In this document: positions 47,862 to 56,776 of the stretch, one piece after another
How positions within the stretch are numbered: position 1 is the stretch's first letter
Layout: each line of letters begins with the position of its first letter
Assembly: GCF_029395495.1 (NCBI RefSeq)
Contig: NZ_CP113918.1
Location: forward strand, 1,178,001 to 1,242,000
Source of the DNA: Bifidobacterium sp. ESL0769
Lineage (GTDB): Bacteria > Actinomycetota > Actinomycetes > Actinomycetales > Bifidobacteriaceae
Length of the DNA stretch: 64,000 nt
Reading direction: 5' to 3'
The notes under the pieces: model-generated
Database searches by the model: none
What the model saw: the letters and a program-made list of their open reading frames with translations, nothing else
Told to the model about the DNA's origin: nothing
Position numbers and translations under genes: made by a program

Positions 47862-48602
47862 TCATGACGAAACCGGTTTCAGCACTATCTTCCTTCTTGA
47901 CGCCAATTGCTGCGGATCGCGGTATTCCTTTCTGCTCTTCCTCACTCCCCAATGCACGCAGATTCCGGTGCAATGGTCCGAGACACCCTTCATCGTGCCA
48001 ATCGGCATTCCTTTGACCACCGGCATTCCTATCGGCAGAAGTGTCTGCGCAGGCTCCAAGGTCAGAGTAAGGCTTTTATGACGGATACTGACCACTGATT
48101 TACCCGCAACGATACCCACGAAACTGATATAGCCGCTTGCCGGAGCCAGCAAGGGTGTATCCTCCACCGCAGCGACATCGACACCGCGATGGCCCGGGCC
48201 CCAGACTTGCTTGGGCGCTTTGAACTTCCTGATGACCACATGCGGAAGCACCGGCCATCGCATATCGGCCTTGCAGCCCTTATCACTATGCATAGGAGGA
48301 TTCACTGACTCTATCGGTTCGATGAAGCCCAGCTGAGATTGGCGTAACGACGAAGCGGACTTGTGTGCCTCACCGGTGTTTAAAGACGGAACGGTCGTTA
48401 CGTCGAATGCATTCCCCGATGTGCCGTTTGTCGCGGCCAACGCTTCATGATCTGAAATGCCAAAACCTACGAACAAAACCGCGCAAACGGCAAGAATCGT
48501 GACCAATCCCCAAACCAGGCTGATCAGTTTTTGCCTGCGTTCCTCCCTTTGACGCCGCAACCGTTCTCGTTTGAGTCGTTGCTTCTCCCTATTGTCCATC
48601 AT
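47862..48602 (-). CDS. M23-family (LytM-type) peptidase, membrane-anchored
   Basis: This protein of about 246 residues has a very basic, Arg/Gln-rich N-terminus (KQRLKRERLRRQREERRQK), one membrane helix (LISLVWGLVTILAVCAVLFV) and an extracytoplasmic M23 domain. Zn-site landmarks are GHRGVDV and HWGV, with LLAPASGYISFVG between. It should cut peptidoglycan peptides, or, if inactive, activate an amidase. AAAGGAGG lies upstream; ATG 48602 is used, and a GTG one codon before is also possible. The upstream DNA carries the same composite motif as comEA, in the same orientation. Confidence 0.85.
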   Translation of the reverse strand: MMDNREKQRLKRERLRRQREERRQKLISLVWGLVTILAVCAVLFVGFGISDHEALAATNGTSGNAFDVTTVPSLNTGEAHKSASSLRQSQLGFIEPIESVNPPMHSDKGCKADMRWPVLPHVVIRKFKAPKQVWGPGHRGVDVAAVEDTPLLAPASGYISFVGIVAGKSVVSIRHKSLTLTLEPAQTLLPIGMPVVKGMPIGTMKGVSDHCTGICVHWGVRKSRKEYRDPQQLASRRKIVLKPVSS

Positions 48603-48700
48603 CACTGACGTGCCTCCTTTCATTCGAACATCTGCATTACAGGTTCCTGCTTTCCAACTATGCCACTGCACTTCAAAACAGCGACGGAAAAACAGGTGAT

Positions 48701-48744
48701 GTGGTCGAATGACCCCGGTTATCCACATCGTCCGGGCGTGTCGC
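48701..48744 (-). promoter_or_regulatory. Composite motif copy A, upstream of M23 peptidase
   Basis: Three blocks, GTGGTCGAATGA, GGTTATCCACAT and GGCGTGTCGC, are identical to those at 59629-59670, with 4-6-nt variable spacers. The middle block contains the DnaA-box consensus TTATCCACA (48719-48727). A weaker ATATCCACA follows at 48782-48790. The motif lies about 100 bp upstream of the peptidase start. Confidence 0.7.
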
Positions 48745-48905
48745 AAAAGTTATGCACCGAATATTCGACGCATCACATCACATATCCACAGCTGCCGAGG
48801 CTCAAGAGTATAAAAGACATGACGATGAAAGAAAGGAACGCTCAACGTATGAGTGCCAAACGAAAGCCTGCAAAGACCGCCTCAGACAATGCAACGGAGG
48901 GGGCA

Positions 48906-49490
48906 GTGGAACAGCGGAGTGACGGTCTGCAACGTTGCTGGCCGCAGTCATATCTCGGGTTGAGCCACGACATGCTCGTCTACCACGACACCGAGTGGGG
49001 CACGCCCTGCTATGATTCGCAGGCCTTGTTCGAACGGCTTGCGCTGGAGGCGATGCAGGCTGGGCTTTCGTGGAACACCATCATCAACAAGCGCAAGGCC
49101 ATCGACGCGGCTTTCCATGATTTCGATATCGAACGCGTCGCGCGGATGTCTGATGAAATACCGGATTTGATGCAGAACCAAGCCATCATCCGCAACAAGC
49201 GGAAAATCGAGGCCACCATCCATAACGCACAGGTCGCGCTGAATCTGGGCATGCCGTTTGCGGATTATATCTGGAGTTTCGCACCCGACGGCCCGCGCGT
49301 GAACAGGCCGAAAAGCCACGAGGAAGTGCCGGCGGTCACCCAAGAATCAATCGATATGAGCAAGGCCATGAAGAAGGCCGGATTCAAGTTCGTCGGGCCA
49401 ACGACCATGTACGCCTACATGCAGTCGATGGGCATCGTCAACGACCATCTGCAAGGCTGCTTCAGATGTCCGGAAGCGAAAACTGACTGA
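48906..49490 (+). CDS. tag: DNA-3-methyladenine glycosylase I
   Basis: This 194-residue base-excision enzyme removes 3-methyladenine. It shows RCWPQS...YHDTEWGTP, LALEAMQAGLSW and GFKFVGPTTMYAYMQSMGIVNDH, with the family zinc-type Cys/His residues (RCW, ...CFRC). GTG 48906 is chosen because AACGGAGG lies 5 nt upstream and the length then matches the family; the in-frame ATG 48849 would add 19 Lys/Ala/Thr-rich residues. It is divergent from the M23 gene. Confidence 0.93.
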   Translation: MEQRSDGLQRCWPQSYLGLSHDMLVYHDTEWGTPCYDSQALFERLALEAMQAGLSWNTIINKRKAIDAAFHDFDIERVARMSDEIPDLMQNQAIIRNKRKIEATIHNAQVALNLGMPFADYIWSFAPDGPRVNRPKSHEEVPAVTQESIDMSKAMKKAGFKFVGPTTMYAYMQSMGIVNDHLQGCFRCPEAKTD

Positions 49491-49645
49491 AATAGGCTTT
49501 TCGAGTCGATATCTTGCCCTAGCCGAAGACCATCTCAAGCTAAACAAGGTTTTCGAGATATATCAGATATTACAAGTCGATAATTGCTATTCCTCATCAA
49601 ACTGGCGGAGTCGCAGCAACCGTCAACGCCGCTACAACACGGAAA

Positions 49646-51820
49646 TCACTGCCCGCACAAACTCTGCCGGATCATGATGCCGTAAGCCTCGCGGCCGCCA
49701 CCTTCACCCGGAGTCAGGTGGGTGCCATCGTCGTAGAAATACTCGGGATGCCCGTTGCTGATGGAATACCAGTCGAGCAGGCCGACGTTCTTGTGCTTGG
49801 CGACTACTGAGCGCAGAATCTGGTTGTTGGAATCCTGCCAGCCTGTAGGTGAACGGACAGTGGTCAAGTACAAGGGTTCGTTGCCCACGGCCGCTATCAG
49901 ATCCTCGACCTGCTGTGCATTGGCGATGCTGTCGTTGGTCCCGAGGGCCATGACGACCACACTTCCGGCTTGGCCTTGTGCCTGATGCCGGTGATAAAGA
50001 TCGGCTCCAGTGGCGAAATGACGTCCGACCATATTGTCCTGCACGCTGGCCGGAATGTGCTGCGCGACGAAATCGTGCGCACCCATTTCGACCGAATCGC
50101 TGATAATCAAAGGATTCGCGCTGCATGAACCCGTCGCAGCGTCATACGTCCAGCCTTTGGTATTGAGGTTCTTCGGAACTTTGGCGGCTTTCGGCACCAG
50201 ACGTGGGGGCAAGTTAAGGGACGGCTTGGGAACGGCCGAGCGGCGCAATGTCAGAAGATCACGCCGAATCGGTGTGGCAATGCCAAGGCTGCGGCCGATG
50301 GAAAGGTATTCCGCACGAAGAGCGTCCGAACGCTTGGCGGCAATCTGGTTGAAATCGACCGGAAGCACCGTGCACAACACGACGGCGACCACGCCGAGAG
50401 ACGCGAGAATTTTGGTGACCAGACGCATTTCGCCGAACGGCACATTGCCAACGGGCACGGCCTTGCGTGCGGCCTCGGCCACCTGGTAGAAAGCCTCACA
50501 GACCGCCCAGAGAATCAGGAATTGAACGATCCATTCCCACCAGCGCAAGGGCTGGGTGCGGATGGCCGGATTCATGAATTCGAGCAGCGGGTAATGGACC
50601 AGATAGATCGAGAACGAGCGTGATCCGATGTAACGGAATACCCGTGAGCCCAACAGCGAACGGAAGAGGTTGCCCGGAAGCAGGACAACGACTATCAGCA
50701 GCGCAACGATAAGCGCGACGGCTTGGAAACCACCGCGGTAGAGCATCGCATCAGTGCCCTTGGAGACGAAATACAGAATAATCAGTGCTGCAAGCAAGCA
50801 GAAGCCGGCGCCTGCCAAAAGAAGATTCACGGGATTCGACCAGCTCACGGTATTCGTTGCCGGTCCTGTTGCGGCGTTACGTTGTGTATTGTCTTCGAGC
50901 TGTCCAGATCGTTCGTCGCGTTCGTCAGCTCCGCTGCGTTTCGTTCTTGCCTGCTCAACCATAAACGCAAGCAGCGCACCAATCATCAGTTCGGAAAAAC
51001 GCGTGTCGAGTCCGTAATAGACGCGCGACACATCGGCTCCGGGCACGTATAGCAACATCATCAGAACCGTTGAGGCGACGGCGAGCAGCAAAGTTATGAG
51101 GAATCTGGTACGCAACCTCAAGTTGAAGCGATGCATCAGCCACAACGCGGAAACCCAGACCAGATAGAACTGCATCGTAACCGCCAGGAACCACAGATGC
51201 GTGAGCGGTGAAGGCAAGCCAGCTGCGGCGAAATACGAGACCTTGCGGAAGATATAGACCCAGTTGCTGGCGTATAGCGCGCTGGGCAAGGCATCGAGGT
51301 GCAGCTTCGGCAGCATGCCCGGAGAGAAGAGATAGGCGGCTGGCAGGACCAAAGCGATCAGCGAAAGCAGCGGGAATGTCAGACGTTTGATTTTGCGCCA
51401 CAGATAGCTCACGTAATGGAAGCCCTGTTTGCTGGCCATCCGCCTCTCGACGCTGCCGGTGATCAGAAAACCGGAAATGACGAAGAAGATGGTGACGCCG
51501 AGGAATCCGCCGCTCAGCAGTGACGGACGGACATGATAAGCCACTACCCCGATGATCGCCAGAGCTCGCAAGCCGTCGATGGCGGCATTGTGGGACGAAC
51601 GAGACGGTTGGGAAGAGCCGGACGCAAGGGAGATCTCTGCGCTACGTGCGGTATCCGAAGCAACCGAGTTACCTGCAGGTTGAGAGGAATTCGTTGAACC
51701 GGAAGACTTAGCAGCGGAAGTATGAGATGACGGTGAGACACGGGAAGAGTTTGAAGTACGGGAAGAACCGGAAGTTTTCTTTTTAGCCGCTTTTGGGCTA
51801 TTCCCGGTTCGTGGCAACAT
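49646..51820 (-). CDS. Acyltransferase-3 / SGNH fusion (OafA-like)
   Basis: This 724-residue protein has a Ser/Thr-rich cytoplasmic N-terminus (about 75 residues), then an acyltransferase-3 domain with about ten helices (AIDGLRALAIIGVVAYHVRP carries the catalytic His). An extracytoplasmic SGNH-type hydrolase domain ends the protein, with ISDSV, GTND and DGTHL (Ser, Asn, Asp/His). Such proteins O-acetylate peptidoglycan or surface glycans. ATG 51820 has AAAGAGG close upstream; the frame is open to 51919. It is monocistronic. Confidence 0.9.
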   Translation of the reverse strand: MLPRTGNSPKAAKKKTSGSSRTSNSSRVSPSSHTSAAKSSGSTNSSQPAGNSVASDTARSAEISLASGSSQPSRSSHNAAIDGLRALAIIGVVAYHVRPSLLSGGFLGVTIFFVISGFLITGSVERRMASKQGFHYVSYLWRKIKRLTFPLLSLIALVLPAAYLFSPGMLPKLHLDALPSALYASNWVYIFRKVSYFAAAGLPSPLTHLWFLAVTMQFYLVWVSALWLMHRFNLRLRTRFLITLLLAVASTVLMMLLYVPGADVSRVYYGLDTRFSELMIGALLAFMVEQARTKRSGADERDERSGQLEDNTQRNAATGPATNTVSWSNPVNLLLAGAGFCLLAALIILYFVSKGTDAMLYRGGFQAVALIVALLIVVVLLPGNLFRSLLGSRVFRYIGSRSFSIYLVHYPLLEFMNPAIRTQPLRWWEWIVQFLILWAVCEAFYQVAEAARKAVPVGNVPFGEMRLVTKILASLGVVAVVLCTVLPVDFNQIAAKRSDALRAEYLSIGRSLGIATPIRRDLLTLRRSAVPKPSLNLPPRLVPKAAKVPKNLNTKGWTYDAATGSCSANPLIISDSVEMGAHDFVAQHIPASVQDNMVGRHFATGADLYHRHQAQGQAGSVVVMALGTNDSIANAQQVEDLIAAVGNEPLYLTTVRSPTGWQDSNNQILRSVVAKHKNVGLLDWYSISNGHPEYFYDDGTHLTPGEGGGREAYGIMIRQSLCGQ

Positions 51821-52093
51821 AACCTCTTTTTCGCCTCTTATGATTTCGTGACCATTTCCATCTCGTGTCACAAGGCAGTACAGTAACAAAAGGCATAGAT
51901 GCTTTGACATGCTTGACACGCCGCTATTTACGTTATTCAGACTACTCGGGTTTATCGAATATTCTTAATTTGATTGAAAGCGGAACGGAAGCTCAAGTTA
52001 CGGCTCAAAGTGTAACTGTCATGCAGCAAGTCGACAAACCGCTCAGTTACGAAAAATTCCCGGAACCTTTAAGATTCCGAGAATTTCCATCCG

Positions 52094-52166
52094 CTCCCGC
52101 AGCTGGGCTTGAACCAGCGACATTCTGATTAACAGTCAGACGCTCTGCCAACTGAGCTATGCGGGA
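52094..52166 (-). tRNA. tRNA-Asn (anticodon GTT)
   Basis: Read on the minus strand: acceptor TCCCGCA/TGCGGGA, D-arm GCTC...GAGC, anticodon stem TCTGA/TCAGA with loop CTGTTAA, T-arm GCTGG-TTCAAGC-CCAGC and discriminator G. No CCA is encoded. Confidence 0.97.
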
Positions 52167-52287
52167 ATGTCCCGTGTGGAGCTTGAAGCACCGCACAAGA
52201 AATATATCTTATACAAGAATCGATATCGCGCAACCCCAATGGCGTGTCGCTTGGATTTCGCGGAGTGTCTCGATTCCGGCTTTTGGC

Positions 52288-53331
52288 TCATACGCTGATG
52301 ACGTTCATGGGCATCGCCGAGTCGATGGGGAAATCTGGGGACGACGGCTTTACTCCGGCTTCTACCAAATTGACGCCGAGCATAGCGACCATGGCGCCGT
52401 TGTCGGTGCAGAGCTTGATTTGCGGGATGCGGACTTCGACGCCGCGTTCCTTGCCTACCTCGAGCAACTTGGCACGTAGCTGGGAGTTGGCGGAGAAACC
52501 GCCGCCGACGATGAGCGTCTTGGAATCATATTCCTCGCAGCCGTGCATGGCTTTATTCGCCAGCACCGTGGCGACGGAATCGGCGAGCGAGGCGCAGACA
52601 TCATCGACCGGAATCTCCTTGCCCGCGCCCTGCTGGGCTTCCACCCAACGTGCTACAGCGGTTTTGACTCCAGAAAAGCTGAAATCGTAGGGATGGTCTT
52701 TGCCAGCCTTACCCTTGGTGAGCCCTTGGGGCACCTTTATGGCATGCGGATCGCCGAGCTGGCCGTGCTTGTCGATGTGGGGACCGCCCGGATAGGGGAA
52801 GCCCAGCAAGCGCGCAACCTTGTCGAAGCACTCCCCTGCAGCGTCGTCAAGCGTCGTGCCGACGACATCCACGTGACGGGCGACATCCTCGACGTGCAAC
52901 AGCGACGTGTGGCCACCAGAGACGATGAGCGCCAGCGTATCCTTCGGGAACGGACCGAACTGCAGCTGGGTGACGGCAATGTGGCCGATGACATGATTGA
53001 TGCCGTAAATCGGTTTGTTTACAGCCCACGCCAGAGCCTTCGCACCGGAAACACCGACGGCCAGACATCCGGCCAAACCAGGTCCAGCTGAAACCGCGAT
53101 GGCGTCGATATCGGAAAGTTCCATATTTGCGTCAGCCAGGGCTTTGCTCACCACCGGCACGAATGCTTCGGCATGGGCACGTGAAGCGATTTCCGGGATG
53201 ACCCCGCCATAGCGTGCGTGCTCATCCATCGAGGAGGCTACGACGTTGGAAACCAGCGTGCGGCCTCGTACGATGGCCGCTGCGGTCTCGTCGCAGGTCG
53301 ATTCGATGCCCAGTACTGTCGGTTCGCTCAT
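52288..53331 (-). CDS. tsaD: tRNA N6-adenosine threonylcarbamoyltransferase
   Basis: TsaD (347 aa) transfers threonylcarbamoyl to A37 of ANN-decoding tRNAs with TsaB and TsaE. Motifs: GIESTCDETAAAIV, SAGPGLAGCLAVG, NHVIGHIAV (metal-binding His pair), VSGGHTSL and GGGFSANSQLR. Its start overlaps the rimI stop by 4 bp. Confidence 0.96.
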   Translation of the reverse strand: MSEPTVLGIESTCDETAAAIVRGRTLVSNVVASSMDEHARYGGVIPEIASRAHAEAFVPVVSKALADANMELSDIDAIAVSAGPGLAGCLAVGVSGAKALAWAVNKPIYGINHVIGHIAVTQLQFGPFPKDTLALIVSGGHTSLLHVEDVARHVDVVGTTLDDAAGECFDKVARLLGFPYPGGPHIDKHGQLGDPHAIKVPQGLTKGKAGKDHPYDFSFSGVKTAVARWVEAQQGAGKEIPVDDVCASLADSVATVLANKAMHGCEEYDSKTLIVGGGFSANSQLRAKLLEVGKERGVEVRIPQIKLCTDNGAMVAMLGVNLVEAGVKPSSPDFPIDSAMPMNVISV

Positions 53332-53957
53332 TGCTGTTGCTCCATATTCTGTTTCTCGCTGTTAAATCCCATGATATTCGGTTCAAGATCCAACGCCATT
53401 TCGATGGCGTCGACGTCTTCGGGTTGATAATAATGCCGCAAAAGACCGATTTCCTTAAATCCACGGCTGCGATAGAGATGCTGTGCCGGTTCGTTGTCGA
53501 CGCGGACTTCCAATTTGATGCGACGGACACTGTCATAATGCGCATATTTGATCAGCCGATCGAGAAGGTTTTTGGCGATGCCATTGCATTGGAACCGTTT
53601 GGCAACGCCGATGGTCGTGATTTCGGCTTGGCCGTCAGCGTGCCACATACCAGCGTAACCACGCATAATCTTGACGGTCCCAATTCGTTGGAGCGGTTCC
53701 GTTTGTTCGTCGGAAAGACGTTCATTACCTTCGGCAGAACCTGCTAAATCGGCGACATCTGCGGTATCGCTGTTTTCAGTATCAGCACCGGCGTCAGTCA
53801 GGTCGATGATATCGGCGAGATAAATTCTGGAAGCATCGGTTACCTCGTCACTCAGTGTCTGCGTATCCCAAGCCTGCGCGCCGAAAAGCTCCGTTTCAAG
53901 CCTTGCTGCAGCTTCTAATGCCCATCGCTGGTCAAGTTCACCGAATTCTACAATCAT
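53328..53957 (-). CDS. rimI: Ribosomal S18-alanine N-acetyltransferase type GNAT protein
   Basis: This 209-residue GNAT acetyltransferase has the acetyl-CoA loop VAKRFQCNGIAKNLLDRL and LEVRVDNEPAQHLYRSRGF. An internal acidic insertion (about residues 52-85, ADTENSDTADVADL) is not typical of RimI. ATG 53957 (MIVEFGELDQ) is chosen; an ATG at 53987 would overlap tsaB. It is embedded between tsaB and tsaD, the usual actinobacterial arrangement. Confidence 0.9.
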   Translation of the reverse strand: MIVEFGELDQRWALEAAARLETELFGAQAWDTQTLSDEVTDASRIYLADIIDLTDAGADTENSDTADVADLAGSAEGNERLSDEQTEPLQRIGTVKIMRGYAGMWHADGQAEITTIGVAKRFQCNGIAKNLLDRLIKYAHYDSVRRIKLEVRVDNEPAQHLYRSRGFKEIGLLRHYYQPEDVDAIEMALDLEPNIMGFNSEKQNMEQQQ

Positions 53958-53964
53958 CTGGCGT

Positions 53965-54897
53965 TCAGGCCTTCGTGGCACCGGCATGGTTCAGCACATG
54001 TTTCAACGGATTGGGTACGGAAACGTCGGGACGCCGCAGATACAGCGGCTCCACCGGCCTTGTCGGCTTCTTGCCATTGCTGCCTTGTTTGCCGCTGGCA
54101 TCATTTGAGTCGCTCGGGTCGATGCCGTTGCCAGCCATCGCGCACTGAGCGAAAATTTCCAAACCGGCTGACCCTGCGTCCAGTACCGAATGATCGATGA
54201 CACAACCGAGTCTGTCACCGAATCCCTGCCACGCATCCGCGTATTTCGAAGCGCCATGACCGGCGATATCGATGCGATATTCGCTTTGTACGCTATCTTG
54301 CGCAACGAGCTTTTGAACGGTCTGATTGATTCGTTCGACGATATGCTGGGGATAATCGATATCCATATCGACTACGGCGGAAACAAACAACTCAGCATTT
54401 CCGGTGGCAGATTCCTGGCTTGCACCATTGCCGCCGATAGTTTGCTTTTCATCGCTATACAACGCAAAGTAAAGCTGGCGACGGCGGGCGTCATTGACGG
54501 CCAGGGTCAGATGATGAACGGATTCTGCGTTTGACGTCTTTTCGATTTCCTTGAGGAAACCACAATCCGAAAGTCTTGAATTACCCTGACGCTTCAGCTT
54601 CATCATCCAAGCCTGCGGCTCGAGGATATCCTGGCCGAGCAGTTGCGCGCCTGTGGCATACGAGATGGCCTTAGCGGCCACCACACCGGCACGAAGGCCG
54701 GTGAACGGGGCCGGCCCGACGCCGACGATGACGCGATCAAGGTCCTGCGGCGTAAGCCCTGCCTGACCTACGGCCTTGCCGATGTTGACCTGAAGCTTTT
54801 CGACATGCGTACGTGAATCGGTCTCTATGATGGGTTTGTGGCCCAAGACCCCTACCGTCGAACCGAACGAGGTGTCGATGACCAACGTGTTCGTCAT
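53965..54897 (-). CDS. tsaB: t6A synthesis protein TsaB
   Basis: This protein of about 310 residues has an ASKHA-type fold: VIDTSFGSTVGVL at the start, VGVGPAPFTGLRAGVVAAKAIS, then a variable middle. It is the inactive TsaD paralogue that scaffolds TsaD and TsaE. The C-terminal 90 residues are longer than the short form. ATG 54897 is used; the frame is open to 54933. It ends 7 bp before rimI. Confidence 0.92.
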   Translation of the reverse strand: MTNTLVIDTSFGSTVGVLGHKPIIETDSRTHVEKLQVNIGKAVGQAGLTPQDLDRVIVGVGPAPFTGLRAGVVAAKAISYATGAQLLGQDILEPQAWMMKLKRQGNSRLSDCGFLKEIEKTSNAESVHHLTLAVNDARRRQLYFALYSDEKQTIGGNGASQESATGNAELFVSAVVDMDIDYPQHIVERINQTVQKLVAQDSVQSEYRIDIAGHGASKYADAWQGFGDRLGCVIDHSVLDAGSAGLEIFAQCAMAGNGIDPSDSNDASGKQGSNGKKPTRPVEPLYLRRPDVSVPNPLKHVLNHAGATKA

Positions 54898-55081
54898 ATC
54901 TGCTGCTCCTACCACTCCACGCTGCCCAGCCAACGGTTGATCGAATGCCGGACATCAAAGATTCATGCCGTTGTTACTGTACAACGCCGACATAACCGAC
55001 GAAACTCGACACAACCTTAGGAAACGGGCAGAGCGTCGGTACTTGCTTTATAAGACTTACGAAACGAATCCGACGGTTTGC

Positions 55082-55675
55082 TTATTCCACCGAATCCAGT
55101 TGCCGTTCGAAACCCGCCCAACGCTCGCCGATCGGAACGAACGTCACTGTGCGCATGCCGTCACCCGTCAGTTCAACATTTGGATTTTCCGCTTCGGCTG
55201 TAAGCATTGCCTTGTCGATCGGACGGTCGATATGGACTTCGAGACGAACTTGCGCGAACGCGGAGGCCATCTGCTCGCCCCACTCCATCAGAATTACGGT
55301 CTGCTCGCCCGGGTCTTCGAGTTCCTCGTCAAGGCCGAGTGATTCCAACTCGTCAAGCAATCTATCGACCGTGTCCTGCCCGGGCGCAAAATCATTGCCG
55401 CCAAGCCGGTAAGCGTCGACATGGACCAGATGCGCCGGCGTCCCGTCCGTGAATCTGCCGTCAAGCTCCCGTGCGATGGTGAAAGTCGGGGAAACGATGG
55501 GTTCATCGATATGAAGCCCAGCTCCGAAACCTTGCGCGAACGTGGTTTTGCCTGCCCCCAATGGGCCTGAAAGCAACAAGACGTCACCGCCATGAACACA
55601 AGCGGCCACTTTTGCGCCAAGCTGTTGCATATCCGTGCCGGTCGGAACTTCAACCGAATACGATTCTTCTTTCAT
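55082..55675 (-). CDS. tsaE: t6A synthesis ATPase TsaE
   Basis: The 197-residue protein has the Walker A LLSGPLGAGKTTFAQG, SPTFTIARE and LVHVDAYRL, and VILMEWGEQM. It hydrolyses ATP to turn over the TsaBDE complex. Start overlaps the holA stop by 4 bp (ATGA). It is about 180 bp upstream of tsaB in the same direction. Confidence 0.94.
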   Translation of the reverse strand: MKEESYSVEVPTGTDMQQLGAKVAACVHGGDVLLLSGPLGAGKTTFAQGFGAGLHIDEPIVSPTFTIARELDGRFTDGTPAHLVHVDAYRLGGNDFAPGQDTVDRLLDELESLGLDEELEDPGEQTVILMEWGEQMASAFAQVRLEVHIDRPIDKAMLTAEAENPNVELTGDGMRTVTFVPIGERWAGFERQLDSVE

Positions 55676-56661
55676 ACTGACATACGTCCTTTATGGCTTA
55701 TCAATTCGATGGAGCGCTCCAGCGCATACATCGGGTCTCCCCCATTGGTCTTGTTCTGTTCGTCGGCCCAGGCAAGCGTCTGGATGCATCTGGAAAGTCC
55801 CTCGGACGTCCAACCGCTTAGCTGTCTTGTCGCATTGCGCAGTACCCAAGGGTTGGTTTTCGCTTCGGCCTGCGATATGCTGCCGGAACGCACTGCAGAA
55901 GCCTTGGCCAGCGTTCGCAGTTTCATCGCCAACGCACCAACCAATGCAATCGGGTCCGTGCCCTGAGCCACAGCCGCACGCATGTCAATGATGGCTTTGG
56001 CGTCGTTGCCGGCGAGCGCCGCATCAGCCACTGCGAATCCGGTGACTTCTGCGTTGCCTGTCAGGTACTGGTTGACCAGATTGAGGCTGATCGGATCATC
56101 GTCGAAATCGAAGCAGAGCTGTTCGCACATGGCCGCGAGCTCCCCGGTCTTCTCCCCTAGAACCGCCACCAATTGCTGGGCGGCGGCCGGATCGACACGA
56201 CGCTTGCGACGTTCGAAGCACTGGATGACGAAGTTCAGCTTGGCGTCGGCCCGCTTGAGATCGGGAATCGCCTTTTTCTCGGCCCCGGCTTTCGCCAGAC
56301 GGTCGATGATTCTCTTGCCTTTTTGCCCGCCATCGTGCTGGGCGATGACCGTTCCCGTTGCGGCGGTCGGGTCCTTGCTCATGGAGGCGCAATAGCTCAC
56401 CATGGTGTCGACCAGAGCGTCATCGGCATTCTGGATGTGCCGGATAATCACGATGGAGCTGGCGCTCAACAGGGATGGACTCACAGCCTCGTCGAAGTCA
56501 TATTGGCTCGCCTCCCCCGCGTCGAGTTCGATGATCTCCGCTTCCGGATCGTTCCTTGCGGCCTCATCCCGGCAGTCACGTACCTGCTGCTCGTTGAGGA
56601 ATTCGTCCCCACCGATGACGAGCACGAATCGGGTCCGCTGTTTGGTTCGTTTTCCAGCCAT
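55672..56661 (-). CDS. holA: DNA polymerase III subunit delta
   Basis: This 329-residue clamp-loader subunit begins with the N-terminal VLVIGGDEFLNEQQVRDC, then FDEAVSPSLLSASSIVIIRHI, and the C-terminal domain with IALVGALAMKLRTLAKASA and LSRCIQTLAWADEQNK. It opens the sliding clamp. ATG 56661 (MAGKRTKQRT) is preferred over upstream starts in the open frame. The comEA-comEC-holA order is common in Gram-positive bacteria. Confidence 0.92.
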   Translation of the reverse strand: MAGKRTKQRTRFVLVIGGDEFLNEQQVRDCRDEAARNDPEAEIIELDAGEASQYDFDEAVSPSLLSASSIVIIRHIQNADDALVDTMVSYCASMSKDPTAATGTVIAQHDGGQKGKRIIDRLAKAGAEKKAIPDLKRADAKLNFVIQCFERRKRRVDPAAAQQLVAVLGEKTGELAAMCEQLCFDFDDDPISLNLVNQYLTGNAEVTGFAVADAALAGNDAKAIIDMRAAVAQGTDPIALVGALAMKLRTLAKASAVRSGSISQAEAKTNPWVLRNATRQLSGWTSEGLSRCIQTLAWADEQNKTNGGDPMYALERSIELISHKGRMSV

Positions 56662-56776
56662 CACATTCCTCGATTCTTTCGATTGCCTGGTATAGCCGTC
56701 ATGACGGCGCAACTCTCACGACTTTCTATGATATTCAATGTGGTGTCACAGGTGGACATACTTCGTGTCTCCCTCA

